Shown here: positions 46,257 to 59,125 of the stretch, in pieces
Layout of the letters: each line of letters opens with the position of its first letter
Position numbering within the stretch: position 1 is the stretch's first letter
Assembly (NCBI GenBank): GCA_902728285.1
Contig: CACVBU010000910.1
Location: forward strand, 2,679,914 to 2,743,913
From: Clytia hemisphaerica
Lineage: Eukaryota > Cnidaria > Hydrozoa > Leptothecata > Clytiidae
Length of the DNA: 64,000 nucleotides
Direction: 5' to 3'
Made by a program: the position numbers and the translations under genes
The notes under the pieces: model-generated
The model's database searches: none
The model's input: the letters and a program-made list of their open reading frames with translations, nothing else
What the model was told of the DNA's origin: nothing

Positions 46257-48145
46257 CACTACTAACCCGATCACCATTCCTCACGGACATTTCCATTCCT
46301 CACTATTCCTCTTCTATTCCTCACCATTCCTCAGCGTTCCTTGAACGTTCCTCAGGAATGGATATTTCAAAACTTTGTTTTAGCATTCCTCATCTATTCC
46401 TCGAACGTTCCTGAGGAATGGACATTTATGACGTTATTCTTAAGCGTTCCTCACTCGTTCCTCGAACGTTCCTCAGGAATGGAGATATTTCAACTTCATT
46501 TCAGCATTCCTCATCTATTTCTCGAACATTCCTCAGGAATGGACTTTCATGACGTTATTCTCAAGCGCCCCTCACTCTTTCCTCAGGAATGGACATTTCT
46601 GACGTTATATTTAAACGTTCCTCACTCGTTCCTCGAACGTTCCTCAGAAATGAAGTTTCATTCGTTGTTACTAAAAGTGGTAACGGTAGGTAACGATAAG
46701 TAACGACAAGTAACGACAANNNNNNNNNTTCCTCAGGAATGGGCATTCATATTCATGTAAAATGTTCATCACCTTTACGTATTTTATTATGCCCAATACA
46801 ATTATTGGTTAATTCTTTTGCAATTATTCAAATTATAATTATAATTAGACACGTGAAAGATTTTTTGAAACGTCTAAATAAATCATCGTATTTGCAGCCG
46901 AAAAAACGAGTTTAGAAACCAAAACTTCATGCTCAAACACAAATACACTCCTGTGCCACAGACCCACTGAGACCTCATCCCTACTAGAAAACTTTGCAAA
47001 AATTCGTCCCTGGTGGGAAAATACCCTGGAATTTCATCCCCATTCGAGATTCAATGTTTAAGAATTGCACTCCAAAACCATCCCCACTGGATTTTTGTTC
47101 CACCTTGGAACAATAAAATTCCTATCCCCATTGAGGAAAAAGTTCCACCGGGGCTGTGAAACATCTATCTCATCAAAAAGTTAAGTAATTTGGCTAAGAA
47201 CATTGATGTATGCTTATTAATAGTGGTTCTTATAGATAAAGATGCGTTTTTTGAGCTGAAAAATCTTTTTTTGCAAAAATCTGCTTCAGCCATCTTTTAC
47301 CTACGATAATACCCTACTTGCATGCAAGAAAGTGAAAGAACTAATAATCCAATCGGGCTCTGTCACATTCGAGGGTTTGTTAGTCATGCACCTTTGTGCC
47401 AAAATCAGAAACTTTGAATGAGCCAATCTTAAGAAAAGTTGGTAACAAACGGACGCACGAATATGGGTTATAATTTAGCTTCCGTTACTAATGTGTTCTA
47501 AAGGACAAAAGTATTTCTCTAGCCCTCTCTCTTTCTCTGGAGGCAGAGCCTGAAATTTTAAACGACATAAAAGTTTTTGATATTGAATATCATATCCATG
47601 AAAATGTATTAACAGCTCCGAAAATGTCTTTTCCTGAGGAACAAACGAGGAACACTTTTAAATAACGTCATGAAAGCCCATTCTTCAGGAACGTTCGAGG
47701 AATAGATGAGGAACGATAAAGTGAAGAAGAAATATCTCCATTCCTGAGGAACGTTCGAGGAACGAGTGAGGAACGCTTAAAAATAATGTCAGAAATGTCC
47801 ATTCCTGAGGAACGTTTGAGGAATGAGTGAGGAACGCTTAAAATTAACGTCATAAATATCCATTCCTGAGGAACGTTCGAGGAGTAGACGAGGAATGCTG
47901 AAATGAAGTTGAAATATCTCCATTCCTGAGGAACGTTTGAGGAACAAGTGAGGAACGCTTAAGAATAACGTCATAAATGTCCATTCCTCAGAAACGTTCG
48001 AGGAATAGATGAGGAATGCTAAAACAAAGTTTTGAAATATCCATTCCTGAGGAACGTTCGAGGAACGCTGAGGAATGGTGAGGAATAGAAGAGGAATAGT
48101 GAGGAATGGAGATGTCCGTGAGGAATGGTGATCGGGTTAGTAGTG
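46257..48145. mobile_element. Large foldback element with GAACGTTCCTCAGGAATGG arrays, copy 1
   Basis: Left end CACTACTAACCCGATCACCA is inverted at the right end. Both arms (about 46300-46745 and 47630-48110) are arrays of ~60-bp units carrying AACGTTCCTCAGGAATGGA in opposite orientation. The middle (about 46770-47640) is almost the same as 57310-58170. The N gap 46720-46728 lies in the left array, beside TAACGATAAG repeats. The frames through the arrays are shadows. Confidence 0.85.
46720..46728. other. Assembly gap (9 N)
   Basis: Nine undetermined bases at a junction between TAACG repeats and the GTTCCTCAGGAATGG array. The second copy near 57235-57290 has sequence here, so the gap probably hides about 50 or more bases of that array. 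Confidence 0.9.
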
Positions 48146-49294
48146 CCGCGAGGAATGGTAATCGGGTCAGTAGTGTAGTCGCTAGTTTGTATTTTCGGTG
48201 CATATAACCAACGATGTAAAAGTAATAGATAACCAACTACCTCTAGAAGGCACTTCTCCCAAGAGAACAACCATTGTTTTCCTATTGAAATGAGCACTCC
48301 TTTAAATAGCTCTGTGTGCAGTGCGTGTTATGCTTTTAGCTAGATTTTGACACACTTTTTGACATCCACTGAATTGATAGAAAATTTGAATTGTTATTTA
48401 CTGCAAATTTTGGAATTTTTTTCAAAAGATAAAGGTACCAATCTTTAGACAAATTGACTACGGATAGGCCTGATACCACTTAATCTTCATCTGGATAAAT
48501 AAACGCTCATAAAATGATGTTATCTGAAAAATATATGTGTGATTTGAAGTGCGATATCTCACAAATGAAAAGTGCATGAAGGTTGCCTGATACAAAATAA
48601 ACAGATGAATATTTATAGAACAATAATATCTAATTAAAAAATTCCTTCTGTGAGGCTGCTTATAGGAAAATAAACTCTTTCTAACCCAAATTTTGGAAAA
48701 ATATACATCACGTGATCGATTCTGTCCAATAGAAGGTTGCAAATGAAGCAAGTTTTTATTTAATTGCACTTTTTACGATGCAAAATGTCATTAATATTTT
48801 TACAACCATAACACGGATGTTTTTTGAGAATCAAGGCAAGTTGGTTATCTATTATTTTTACAACGTTGATATAACTTTACTATATTTCTTTTCTTTCAGT
48901 CGTACGGCCACTCGGATACGGCACGCCGAACCGGGCTCTAGGCCCACTTTTCGATAGTGCATCTTTCTTTCCTAATCTCTTCTCTTCCAGATTGTGCTTG
49001 ATCAACACTTTCCTCTCTTTTGGTTAGATGACGGGTGACTCAAGTAGCAGGGCATGCTTACTCATGGCCACACCTGATGCCAGACTTTAGTCTTTGTCTA
49101 TATGCACTCCACTTATTTCTGAGCTTTCTTTATGCTAACTTTGATTTTTGCCAGTTTTCAATAATTGTGGGATTGTCTAATTGTTGGTCTTGCTGCCTTG
49201 ACCGACAAAGCCTTGAATGTCTCGTGATCTAAAAAATACTTTATTTTCATGGGTTGGTCTAAAAAGCAGGGTAGCCAATTGGGCTAGGTTGTGG
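48146..49294. other. Intergenic, no gene seen
   Basis: AT-rich. A pyrimidine tract and CAG at about 48885-48900 followed by a GC-rich stretch resemble an acceptor, but no open frame follows. Confidence 0.35.
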
Positions 49295-49584
49295 CATTGA
49301 GTTTCAAGCCCGAAGGGCTAGAGGTCAATCTCTTTGGTAGGATTTGAAGCCAACAAATCCTACCAAAGTTGCGCGGCCTTGAGCGACCCGCCTGGTTTTT
49401 ACACAAATGACAGATTGAAACTAAAATTTACCGCTTAATTTCGAAAAATATATCACTCGAAAACAAAGGAATTGCTAGATTCAATCCGTCATCAAAAATA
49501 CGGCGCATATTTTAAGGCTTCAATTTTTCTTGCCTGAGAAAGGTTAGAGATTGACCTCTAGCCCTTCGGGCTTGAAACTCAATG
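49295..49584. mobile_element. MITE with CATTGAGTTTCAAGCCC ends, 8-bp TSD
   Basis: 290 bp with ~40-bp inverted ends (CATTGAGTTTCAAGCCCGAA). Flanked by GGTTGTGG at 49287-49294 and 49585-49592. The GCCCGAAGGGCTAGA core of the end is shared with the 16796-17036 MITE, so the two may be related. Confidence 0.9.
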
Positions 49585-49592
49585 GGTTGTGG

Positions 49593-50163
49593 GGTACCTA
49601 AATATTTTACAAACCAGAATAGAAATACCGAAAATGAATGCATAGAACCACATTTTACTGACCAGGGAGCATGAATCTGATTGATACTTAGATTGATCAT
49701 GTATGATTCCAAAGATAAACAAAGATATAAATTACCACGTGTTAATGCACGAGGAGTAAGAAATAGAGCTTCATTATAATAGAGCTATTTCAAAAGACCT
49801 TTTGTACCTATTATAAGCTGCCATATTTAAAAAATTTGAAAGGAATTAATTGTTTGAAACATCTAAACATGATTTAAATTAAACAATAGATTCAATAACA
49901 AAGGATTGTTAAGATATGACAAGATTAGAGATCATATGGCCCAAAGGCGATTCCAAAGCTATTATGATCGAATTACAGCTTCACGGAAATAACAATTAAA
50001 AACATAAATAAAATCTAAATCTAAAATATTAAAAACTGTTTTGGGTCTTTAAATTTTCAAACGAAGCCGAGAAGGAAGACAAAATGGCGCCAGGTCTCTT
50101 GAGAAGTAACAATGTTCAGTACCTTTGGAAAAAAGGCTATTGTGGCTGAAGTTCCTTACAATC
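49593..50163. other. Intergenic, no feature seen
   Basis: AT-rich sequence without recognisable genes or repeats. Confidence 0.4.
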
Positions 50164-50727
50164 TAGCCTGGGAATCCAAGCGTTAAACTTTTTTCACAGT
50201 CTAGTTTATGATATTTTTGCTGCTGGTTTAACGCTTGGCGCAGGTAACTCGCCTGCAGGGACATTTTTCCCTGCAATGCAGGTTCGGCCTGATTGGCCAG
50301 CTTTCGGCATATTACTTAGCAGTACTTTCGCGCGCATTTTGATAATTTCGATGCGCGCGCATAATTTATGGAAAAAGCTGACTCTGCAGAAAAAGGAAAA
50401 CAAATGAAAATGAAAACATAGATTCATTTAGAAACAAAATGGCTGTTGGCTGGATGTCTAAATACATGTGGCTGATGTTTTGATGTGGTTTTTAGTAGTT
50501 TTGAAAGTCCTTAGAACTTGTGAAAGAGTTTTTATGGTAAGTTGATATGTGTGTTTACATGGGTTTCCAAAGTTCAGAAAGTCTGTCAACAAGGGTTCAC
50601 ACACAGACTGTTTATAACATTCTGTATCAGACTAATCTAACTGCACCAAGCTCTATAATTTTAAAACTTTGTGAGGTGAGGTATTTTTTGTTTTTTTCTA
50701 AAATTATGAGCTTGGATTCCCAGGCTA
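50164..50727. mobile_element. TIR element with 9-bp TSD (TAGCCTGGGAATCCAAGC)
   Basis: 564 bp. Ends TAGCCTGGGAATCCAAGC and GCTTGGATTCCCAGGCTA. CTTACAATC is duplicated at 50155-50163 and 50728-50736. A 9-bp duplication suggests a Mutator-like element. The inside is not coding. Confidence 0.9.
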
Positions 50728-50736
50728 CTTACAATC

Positions 50737-53578
50737 TAGTTTTTATATTTATAAATTGACAACAAAGAAGCTACCGCCACATTTATTTTTTCCTCTTTCG
50801 AGCTACTTCCCTTTAATTTTTAGTTTCGTCATGGAAACGGGAGATAATTATCAGTAATGTTCGATTTAAAGTGACCCTCTCGTTTTTTATAATTACTTTG
50901 TCAATTGAAACGGGAGATAATTTGCGCGTCATTTTCCCTTTAAACACACGTCATCTATTATAAAAAACAGGAATAGGTGAAATATAAGAACTTCAAGCAA
51001 AAAAGGTTATGGCTTGGATGATATCTCTTTTCATTTCTTATAAAGAGAATAGAGTTAAAGCGAAAGAAAGTTTGCGACTGGGGGAGGGGATAACATAGAC
51101 GTCAATTAAAAGTTCACCTCAAATTGGAATCACTAACTTTTTATCGTTTAATGTTGAAACTAAAACTGACGACCAAAGGGTGGAGGGATTTTAAATTGTG
51201 TGAAAATTAGTCCCCGTAGAACTCTTCAAGCCTATCAGTCTAGAAACCCTAACCCTGGTCTGGGGTTTCACTTTTACTGTATGACGGTATTGGGCCTTTT
51301 TACCCCCGGTAAATCGGTATTACGAGAAAAAAAAAAACGGTATTTCGGTATAAACCTTTTAGTTTCTTCATGAGTTTCATGCAAAAAAGTTTTCAAAAAA
51401 GATAAGTTTATTCCGCTATTTTAACCAGTAAAATTTTCCATATCTTCCATGTCCTATTACCTTATTGTCATGATGAGGTTATTCAAAATAAGTACGTTTT
51501 TTTCTACGGGCGCATTTTTTAATGACAACTTTTGTGATGCAAATACTGCATCCAACGAATGAGTCTAGATAAAATTTTCTTCGTCAGCACTAAATGCTGT
51601 GGTCTTCCGATCTTGGAGGTAACAGGACTGGAAGTAGATGGACTGCCTTCCAGTTGATAAGCATCTCTAGATTTAAGAAAATATCAAACCTTTCATTTTC
51701 AGTTACCCATTTAGTAATGGAAGACTTGGCACTAGTCTCTAATACTGCATGCTTTTTTTTTCACAAACACCAGTAAATTTCAGCTGAGACAATTGTTCTC
51801 AGGCCTTAATTCGAGCCTTGTATTCTTATTATATAATGGTTCATATAAGAAAGTGTAACCACTTACTTTTTGTAAAACCACACGCATTAAAATATTCAGC
51901 TGACATTTCTTTTTTTCTATACACTTTAAAATCATTAAAAATTTCGTTTTTATTTATTTATTTCACAAACTAAGAAACGACTTGGAGTAACTAAAATGCT
52001 TCCTCGGGGGCCTATCCGTGTGGATTCCCTAGGGAAAGCTTGATCATCTCGCTTGCCCGTATAGAAAAAGGAATTACCTAGGAAAGAGATGAGCCCGAAA
52101 CTAAAGGTTGTAGCAAAGAATCTATGATCCCCTAAAATATATAGAGTACAACCTCGATTAACGTCAAAATGTCTGTTTGTTATTAGCGATATAAAAATAT
52201 GTTTGTCCGACGAAAGTGTGCATTTGAAAAATGATTTCTTCTCGGAAACTCAAAAAGCGTTGTTTAACTGTTCTTAAAAAAACGTGTATTCAGCACACTT
52301 TGGTTAATCATGGGTAAAATGTGCGAAAATTCTATGACTTTAGTCTTATGATTTCTCGTTTTGAAAAACTCATAGTTGCATGATTTATGGCAGCAAAAAA
52401 TGGGATGTGAGAAAGGGGTGTTCTAATAAAAATCAAAACGACAATTAACAAAACTATTTTTAAAAGATATTTTGACTTAAAATTGGCACCTTTTTTAGAT
52501 TATTCTTTTTTCTCGTTTTTTTTGTTTTGATCGAAGACAAAAGTTTTTAAGCTGTTAACCACAGGTTTATCGTATTAATGACAAATGAGATTCAATGATA
52601 ATTACACGGAATTTTCTGAACTAACTTTAGTAATTGTAAGTGTGAATTGGTGTTAAGAGTTTCCAATACATGTAGGTTAATTAAGCTTCATTGACTGTTT
52701 TAGCACTTCTTTTATAAATAATAAATTATAATATAAAATCTTTTGAACCGGGTAAATATGGTCAAAAATGTACTGTAAAACTAAGAATGTTTGTTTCTGA
52801 GTTACTGCATTTTTTTTCGTCAACCGGCGGCAAAAAATAAATGAACTGTAGAATGAGTGCAAGAATCCCTGAAATTTGAAAAAGAAAACAAACATCACAT
52901 CTTAAAACCAATATCAAAAATAATTTCTTTCCGGACTCCTGCATGAGTGGCATGAGTTTATTTAGTCACTGCCGGTATTTTCTAACGAGTCTTTGACTCG
53001 TGACCGTGTAATTTGGGAGTCCGGGCAATAACTAAAGATAATGACGAATTTTTTAATGAAGTCCTAATATTACATTTATAGTAATAGATACTTTAATCAG
53101 AAAAATTTCGCTAGTAATAGGCGAACCAAAAAAATCTTAATATCTTTCGGATTATTTTATGAATTGTCTTTTTAAAAAATTTATCGTGATACAAAATTTA
53201 CTAGATACAACGAATACGTGTTTAAAAATTGACTAAAAGTTAAAATAGAAATAAAAATACTTACAATAAAATATAGGACCTGTCATTAAAATATTAAAGT
53301 AGAAAATAGGCCATAAAGATGAAATGTTGACATGGTGGTAGAAACTAATTGCTCAGGCCATCTTCGGATTAATTTAGGAAATAATAATAGGAAAAAATGA
53401 ATATGAAAAGATACAAAGAAACAAAAGGTATTAGTAGAGCACACAACTTTAATTTCCAATTTGATTTTATTTGTTAAAAAGAAGAGACTGCATGTTTTTG
53501 TACTGGCAGTTTTTGTTTTTTGAAAAGCAGTCACCAGGCAACTAAAAAATGACTAAATATTTATAAAATTTAGTTTTT
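50737..53578. other. AT-rich intergenic region
   Basis: No gene, tandem repeat or clear transposon end was found. Short ORFs are AT-driven. Confidence 0.4.
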
Positions 53579-53656
53579 TTATTTCTTGGTCTGCTTTGCT
53601 TTCTTCTTTTGAGTTTTGGGGGGTTTCTGGGTGGTAGTTTTCTTCTGCCTCGTGAC
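53579..53656 (-). CDS. Candidate terminal exon, Lys-rich tail
   Basis: A strong acceptor (poly-T then CAG) is followed by an open frame VTRQKKTTTQKPPKTQKKKA ending KQTKK and a stop. AATAAA overlaps the stop region (53575-53582), which would serve as a poly(A) signal. It looks like the basic C-terminal tail of a nucleic-acid-binding protein whose other exons would lie further right; I found none. It could be chance in a purine-rich tract. Confidence 0.3.
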   Translation of the reverse strand, partial: VTRQKKTTTQKPPKTQKKKAKQTKK

Positions 53657-54812
53657 CTGAAAAAAATAGTCATTACTCATCACTTGTCATTACTTTAATT
53701 GGAGAGATTTTACCGAGACAAACTTTAGCGCTTACTAGCGACCCAAAACTGTCTTGATGTTTTTGGACTTATTTAAACGAAGCTTATGGAATAGAAAAAA
53801 CAAAAACATTGAAACTCGTGCTAAATACATGAAAAAGCTGCAATCATAATGCGTTTTCAAAAATGAATTTCATTTGTAAAAATGTAGGAGGTGAAAAAAG
53901 AACTGGAATCATTTAATATGCTTCTCACTCGTTAGATCTACAGTGAGATGCATCCGTGGATCGAGAGGTAGAGTACGACTCCCTCAAGATGAAGTTAATT
54001 TTTTTTTTCCTTTCTTATACATAATCCATAATTCTAGTAGAATTTTATTCAAATCCAAAAGATCCATGCCGGGACAGGCTCCGGTATATAGTATATTTTA
54101 TATTTTTCAATACCGACTATTAATTTTATTTAATTTCTCTAGTATATTACGTTCCGAAAATGCTTGAACGAGTAAAACCTAAAAAAAAAAAATTTCAAAA
54201 TGAAAAAACATCTGCCTAGACTGAATCCTATTCTACTTAGTCATACGCTTCGTTTGAGCCCAAAATGAGCTTCTGAAAATGATTTGTAACGTTGCAAGCA
54301 TTTTGACCCCGCCTTAATCACCTGGAGTTCTTCTAAGGTATGTATAACAAGTCATTCATTTTCCATTGCCTTCAAATCCTACATTCAACAAAGCATCAAC
54401 TGAATCAGTATTTTTAGCTAATTATTTTGAATAGTGATTTGTGTGGTCCACAGAGGGCATTCAGACTACGCGAGCGTTCAGACTACATGGAAAAGTTTAA
54501 TCACCAGTTAGGCAAAGTATTGTTTTCATTGTTATCTGTATTGGAAAAATCACGCTTGCCATAAAAAAAAGTGAACAATGGCAAACATAATTATCAACTT
54601 GGCAAAGGTAATCTCCTACCTTGGGAGAGTAATAAAATCTCGACATATTTTTTCTAAAGGATTGACGAAAATTCACGAAAGTTAAAAATTGAAAAAACGC
54701 TTTCTATTGAATTTTTCTATAGACTGTAAAATGATAACTACTTTGCCACTCGAAAAGTCTGTACAAAGTTCTAAACTTTTTATGAGAATAATTTAATAAA
54801 TTTTAAAGGAAN
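53657..54812. other. Intergenic, no feature seen; single N at 54812
   Basis: AT-rich. One undetermined base sits exactly where the satellite array begins. Confidence 0.4.
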
Positions 54813-56625
54813 TTCGGCGATTGGTTATTCAAAGCAAGTTAGGGGTTGTGCAAAAATGTGAGCATATTTATTTTTCTTATAAGCATCATTTTAAAATGTG
54901 AGTCTATTTATTTTTCTATAAGCATCATTTTATAAGAATACATCCATAACTTTAATTCAAGGGTAGTGACTTTCGGCGATTGGTTCCAGTTCAAAGCAAC
55001 TTGGGGTTTGTGCAAAATGTGAGCATATTTATTTTTCTTATAAGCATCATCTTTATAAGAATACAATCAATAACTTTTGATTCAAGGGGTATTGACTTTC
55101 GGCGATTGGTTTATTCAAAGCAAGTTAGGGGTTGTGCAAAATGTGAGCATATTCATTTTTCTTATAAGCATCATCTTTATAAGAATAAAATCCATAACTT
55201 TTAATTCAAGGGGTATTGACTTTCGGCAATTAGTTTATTCAAAGCAAGTTAGGGGTTGTGCAAAATGTGAGCATATTTATTTTTCTCATAAGCATCATCT
55301 TTATAAGAACACAATCCATAACTTTTAATTCAAGGGGTATTGACTTTCGGCGATTGGTTCATTCAAAGCAACTTGGGGTTTGTGCAAAATGTGAGCATAT
55401 TTATTTTTCTTATAAGCATCATCTTCATAAAATTACAATCCACAACCTTTGAAGGTTTCGAATTTCGGTGATTGGAATTTTGGACTTTTCATTTTAAAAC
55501 GCATCTTATCCTCAATCTAATATTGTTTTGTTAAATTGATTTGCAGAATGGAATGCTAAAATTTTGCTGCAATGTCAATTGCACAAGAATCAATTAAGAA
55601 ACGAGCAATCAGTGAATGGCAATCAAATTGTTAAGAGCTTAATCATAAGCTAATTAAAATACTATTCTTATGTGAAATCGTTGACTTTCTTTGAATGAGC
55701 CGATCACCAAAATTCAAAACCTTCAAAGGTTATGGATTGTAATCTTATGAAGATGATGCTTATAAGGAAAATAAATATACTCACATTTTGCACAATCCTA
55801 ACTTGCTTTGAAATAAACCAAATACAAAAATTCAAACCTTCAAAGGTTATGGCTTGTAATTTATGAATGCTGCTTCTAAGAAAAATAAATATGCTCACAT
55901 TTAACACAATCCCTACTTGCTTTGAATGAACCAATCGCCGAAAGTAAATACCCCTTGAATCAAAAGTTATGGCTTGTATTCTTAAAGATGTGCTTATAAA
56001 AAAATAAAACTGCTCACCTTTGCACAAACCCCAAGTTGCTTTGATGAACCAATCGCCGAAAGTCAATACCCCTTGAATCAAAACTTTATTGATTGTATTT
56101 CTTAATAAAGATGATGCTTATAAAAATAAAATGCTCACATTTTGCACAAACCCCAAGTTGCTTTGAATGAACTAATCGCCGAAAGTCAATACCCCTTGAG
56201 TTAAAAGTTATGGATTGTATTCTTATAAAGATGATGCTTATAAGAAAAATAAATATGCTTACATTTGGCACAAACCCCAAGTTGCTTTGAATGAACCAAT
56301 CGCCGAAAGTCAATACCCCTTGAATCAAAAGTTATGATTGTATTTTATTAAAGATGATGCTTATAAGAAAATAAATATGCCTCCATTTTGCAAAACCCCC
56401 AAGTTGCTTGAATGGAAACCAATCGCCGAAAGTCAATACCCCTTGAATCAAAGTTATTGATTGTATTCTTATAAAGATGATGCTTATAAGGAAAATAAAT
56501 ATGCCCACATTTTGCATAATCCCCAAGTTGCTTTGAATGAACCAATCGCCGAAAGTCAATATCCCTTGAATCAAAAGTTATGGATTGTATTCTTATAAAG
56601 ATGATGCTTACAAAAATGCACAATT
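54813..56625. repeat. ~120-bp satellite in two opposed arrays
   Basis: The left array (54813-55480) has about 5-6 units in + orientation, each with TTCGGCGATTGGTTCATTCA, AATGTGAGCATATTTATTTT and CATAACTTTTAATTCAAGGG. The right array (about 55690-56625) has about 7-8 units in the opposite orientation. A unique spacer of about 200 bp separates them. Indels of one or two bases between units are common. The frames through the arrays are shadows. Confidence 0.9.
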
Positions 56626-56639
56626 TCTAACCTTCATTC

Positions 56640-56835
56640 ACCTGCACAACAGTACCATTGGTGAGTGCAGCATTGAATCCACCAGTACACCACCATCGAT
56701 TCCACCATTGAATTCACCGGGAACCAATGAATTCACCAGAACCAATGATTCCACCAGAACCAATGATTCCATCATTGCATTGACCAGCACCATTGATTCC
56801 ATCATTGCATTGACCAGCAGCATTGATTCACCAAA
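56640..56835. repeat. Degenerate CCATTGATTCCA minisatellite
   Basis: Repeats of ACCAATGATTCCACCAGA and CATCATTGCATTGACCAGCA occur about ten times with variation. The 128-codon + strand frame over it is rich in S, T, N and D and carries no domain. Confidence 0.75.
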
Positions 56836-57049
56836 GCCGTCAAATCTTTCAGTTTATTCACAAACACCAATTTACAATAAGAACAATTGGATTTATTATC
56901 TCCACAGTCATATTCACCAGAACGATCAGATCCTGCTGTACAATCATCAGATTTCCCAAATTCCTGAATAGATTAACCAGAGTCGTTAAGTCGGTCGGTT
57001 TAGGTCCCAAAATCACTGGAACCATTAGCTCTGGTGCAGATATTTACAA

Positions 57050-58475
57050 ATTTTGATAGTTCATCGACACGTCAGGGCCACCATTTTCAGCTTTTTCCCC
57101 ATCGTTTCTTCGTTACTTTTTCGTTACCCCTCGTTACTTGCGTTACTTCATCGTTACCGACCGTTACTTCATCGTTACCTGTCGTTACCTACCGTTACTT
57201 GTCGTTACCATCGTTACCTACCGTTACCACTTTTAGTAACAACGAGTTTCATTACGTTATTTTCAAGCGTTCCTCACTCGTTCCTCAGGAATGGACATTC
57301 ATGTAAAGTGTTCATCACTTTCACGTATTTTATTATGCCCAATACAATTTTTGGTTAATTCTTTTGCAATTATTCAAATTATAATTATAATTAGACACGT
57401 GAAAGATTTTTTTAAACGTCAAAATAAATCATCGTATTTGCAGCCGAAAAAACGAGTTTAGAAACCAAAACTTCATGCTCAAACACAAATACACTCCTGT
57501 GCCACAGACCCACTGAGACCTCATCTCTACTGGAAAATTTTGCAAAAATTCGTCCCTGGTGGGAAAATACCCTGGAATTTCATCCCCATTCGAGATTCAA
57601 TGTTTAAGAATTGCACTCCAAAACCATCCCCCTGGATTTTTGTTCCACCTTGGAACAATAAAATTCCTATCCCCATTGAGGAAAAAGTTCCACCGGGGCT
57701 GTGAAACATCTATCTCATCAAAAAATTGAGTAATTTGGCTAAGAACATTTATGTATGCTTATTAATAGTGGTTCTTATAGATAAAGATGCGTTTTTTGAG
57801 CTGAAAAATCTTTTTTGCAAAAATCTGCTTCAGCCATCTTTTACCTACGATAATACCCTACTTTCATGCAAAAATGTGAAAGAACTAATGATCCAATCGG
57901 GCTCTGTCACATTCGAGGGTTTGTTAGTCATGCACCTTTGTGCCAAAATCAGAAACTTTGAATGAGCCAATCTTGAGAAAAGTTGGTAACAAACGGACGC
58001 AGGAATATGGGTTAATTTAGCTTCCGTTACTAATGTGTTCTAAAGGACAAAAGTATTTCTCTAGCCCTCTCTCTTTCTCTGGAGGCAGAGCCTGAAATTT
58101 TAAACAACATAAAAGTTTTTGATATTGAATATCTTATCCATCAAAATGTATTAACAGCTCCGAAAATGTCTTTTCCTGAGGAACAAACGAGGAACACTTT
58201 TAAATAACGTCATGAAAGCCCATTCTTCAGGAACGTTCGAGGAATAGATGAGGAATGCTGAAATGAAGTTGAAATATCTCCATTCCTGAGGAACGTTCGA
58301 GGAACGAGTGAGGAACGCTTAAGAATAACGTCATAAATGTCCATTCCTCAGGAATGTTCGAGGAATAGATGAGGAATGCTAAAACAAAGTTTTGAAATAT
58401 CCATTCCTGAGGAACGTTCAGGGAACGCTGAGGAATGGCGAGGAATAGAAGAGGAATAGTGAGGAATGGAGATGT
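57050..58475. mobile_element. Foldback element with GAACGTTCCTCAGGAATGG arrays, copy 2
   Basis: The middle is nearly identical to copy 1 (46770-47640). The right arm (58170-58475) has fewer array units. The left arm is replaced by a CGTTAC repeat (about 57105-57240), of which copy 1 keeps a short piece next to its gap. The left boundary is uncertain. Confidence 0.75.
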
Positions 58476-58528
58476 AGTAGGGGGAAATTTGTTCGTTTTT
58501 TTGAGGTCGCTTGACTTTTTTAGTCAAA

Positions 58529-59125
58529 GCACTTGTTGTTATACATTTTTGGAAAGCTAAGGGGTAGGGGAAGCAAAATAACTTGGATGCCAATTTTTTT
58601 TCGGACACTTTGGTATGATTTTCGGACAAATACGACGGTCTCAGGCAAAAATCATAGGGTGAAAAATTAATGAAAATTTTAGCTTGAGAAAACTGAGACC
58701 TGTTGTATATTTTTGGAATGCTCTCAAAAAATTAAGATTAGTGATATATTGCGAGTATAGGTGATTTCTTTACCTAACTCGAGATATTAATCCTTAAAAA
58801 CAGTGTTTTTCAGTATTTTTCAGCCAGAAACAGCTGTTTTGTCCAGTTTGTGCGTTTTCGGAAGCTGAATATCTCGAGTTAGGTACTGAAATCACCTATA
58901 CTCACAATATATCACTAATCTTAATTTTTTGAGAGCTTTCCAAAAATATACAACAGGTCTCCGTTTTCTCAAGCTAAAATTTTCATTAATTTTTCACCCT
59001 ATGATTTCTGCCCTAGACCGTTGTATTTGTCTGAAAATCACACCAAAGTGTCCGAAAAAAAATTGGCACCCAAGTTATTTCGATTCCCCTACCCCTTAGC
59101 TTTCCAAAAATGTATAACAAGTGCT
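58529..59125. repeat. ~600-bp near-perfect palindrome
   Basis: The left arm starts AGCACTTGTTGTTATACATT and the right arm ends AATGTATAACAAGTGCT. The arms (about 285 bp) match almost base for base, including AGTATAGGTGATTTC and ACTCGAGATATT segments, with a spacer of about 30 bp near 58828. A transcript would form a long hairpin. Confidence 0.9.

Noticed and set aside
46341-48297. Ser/Phe-rich ORFs with FLERSSGM motifs
   Set aside because: Arise from GTTCCTCAGGAATGG arrays in foldback arms.
54980-56623. Family of similar ORFs on both strands
   Set aside because: Translations of the ~120-bp satellite; indels between units break the frames at random.
54813-56625. CRISPR array
   Set aside because: The repeats have no unique spacers between them, the unit is ~120 bp and the genome is animal.
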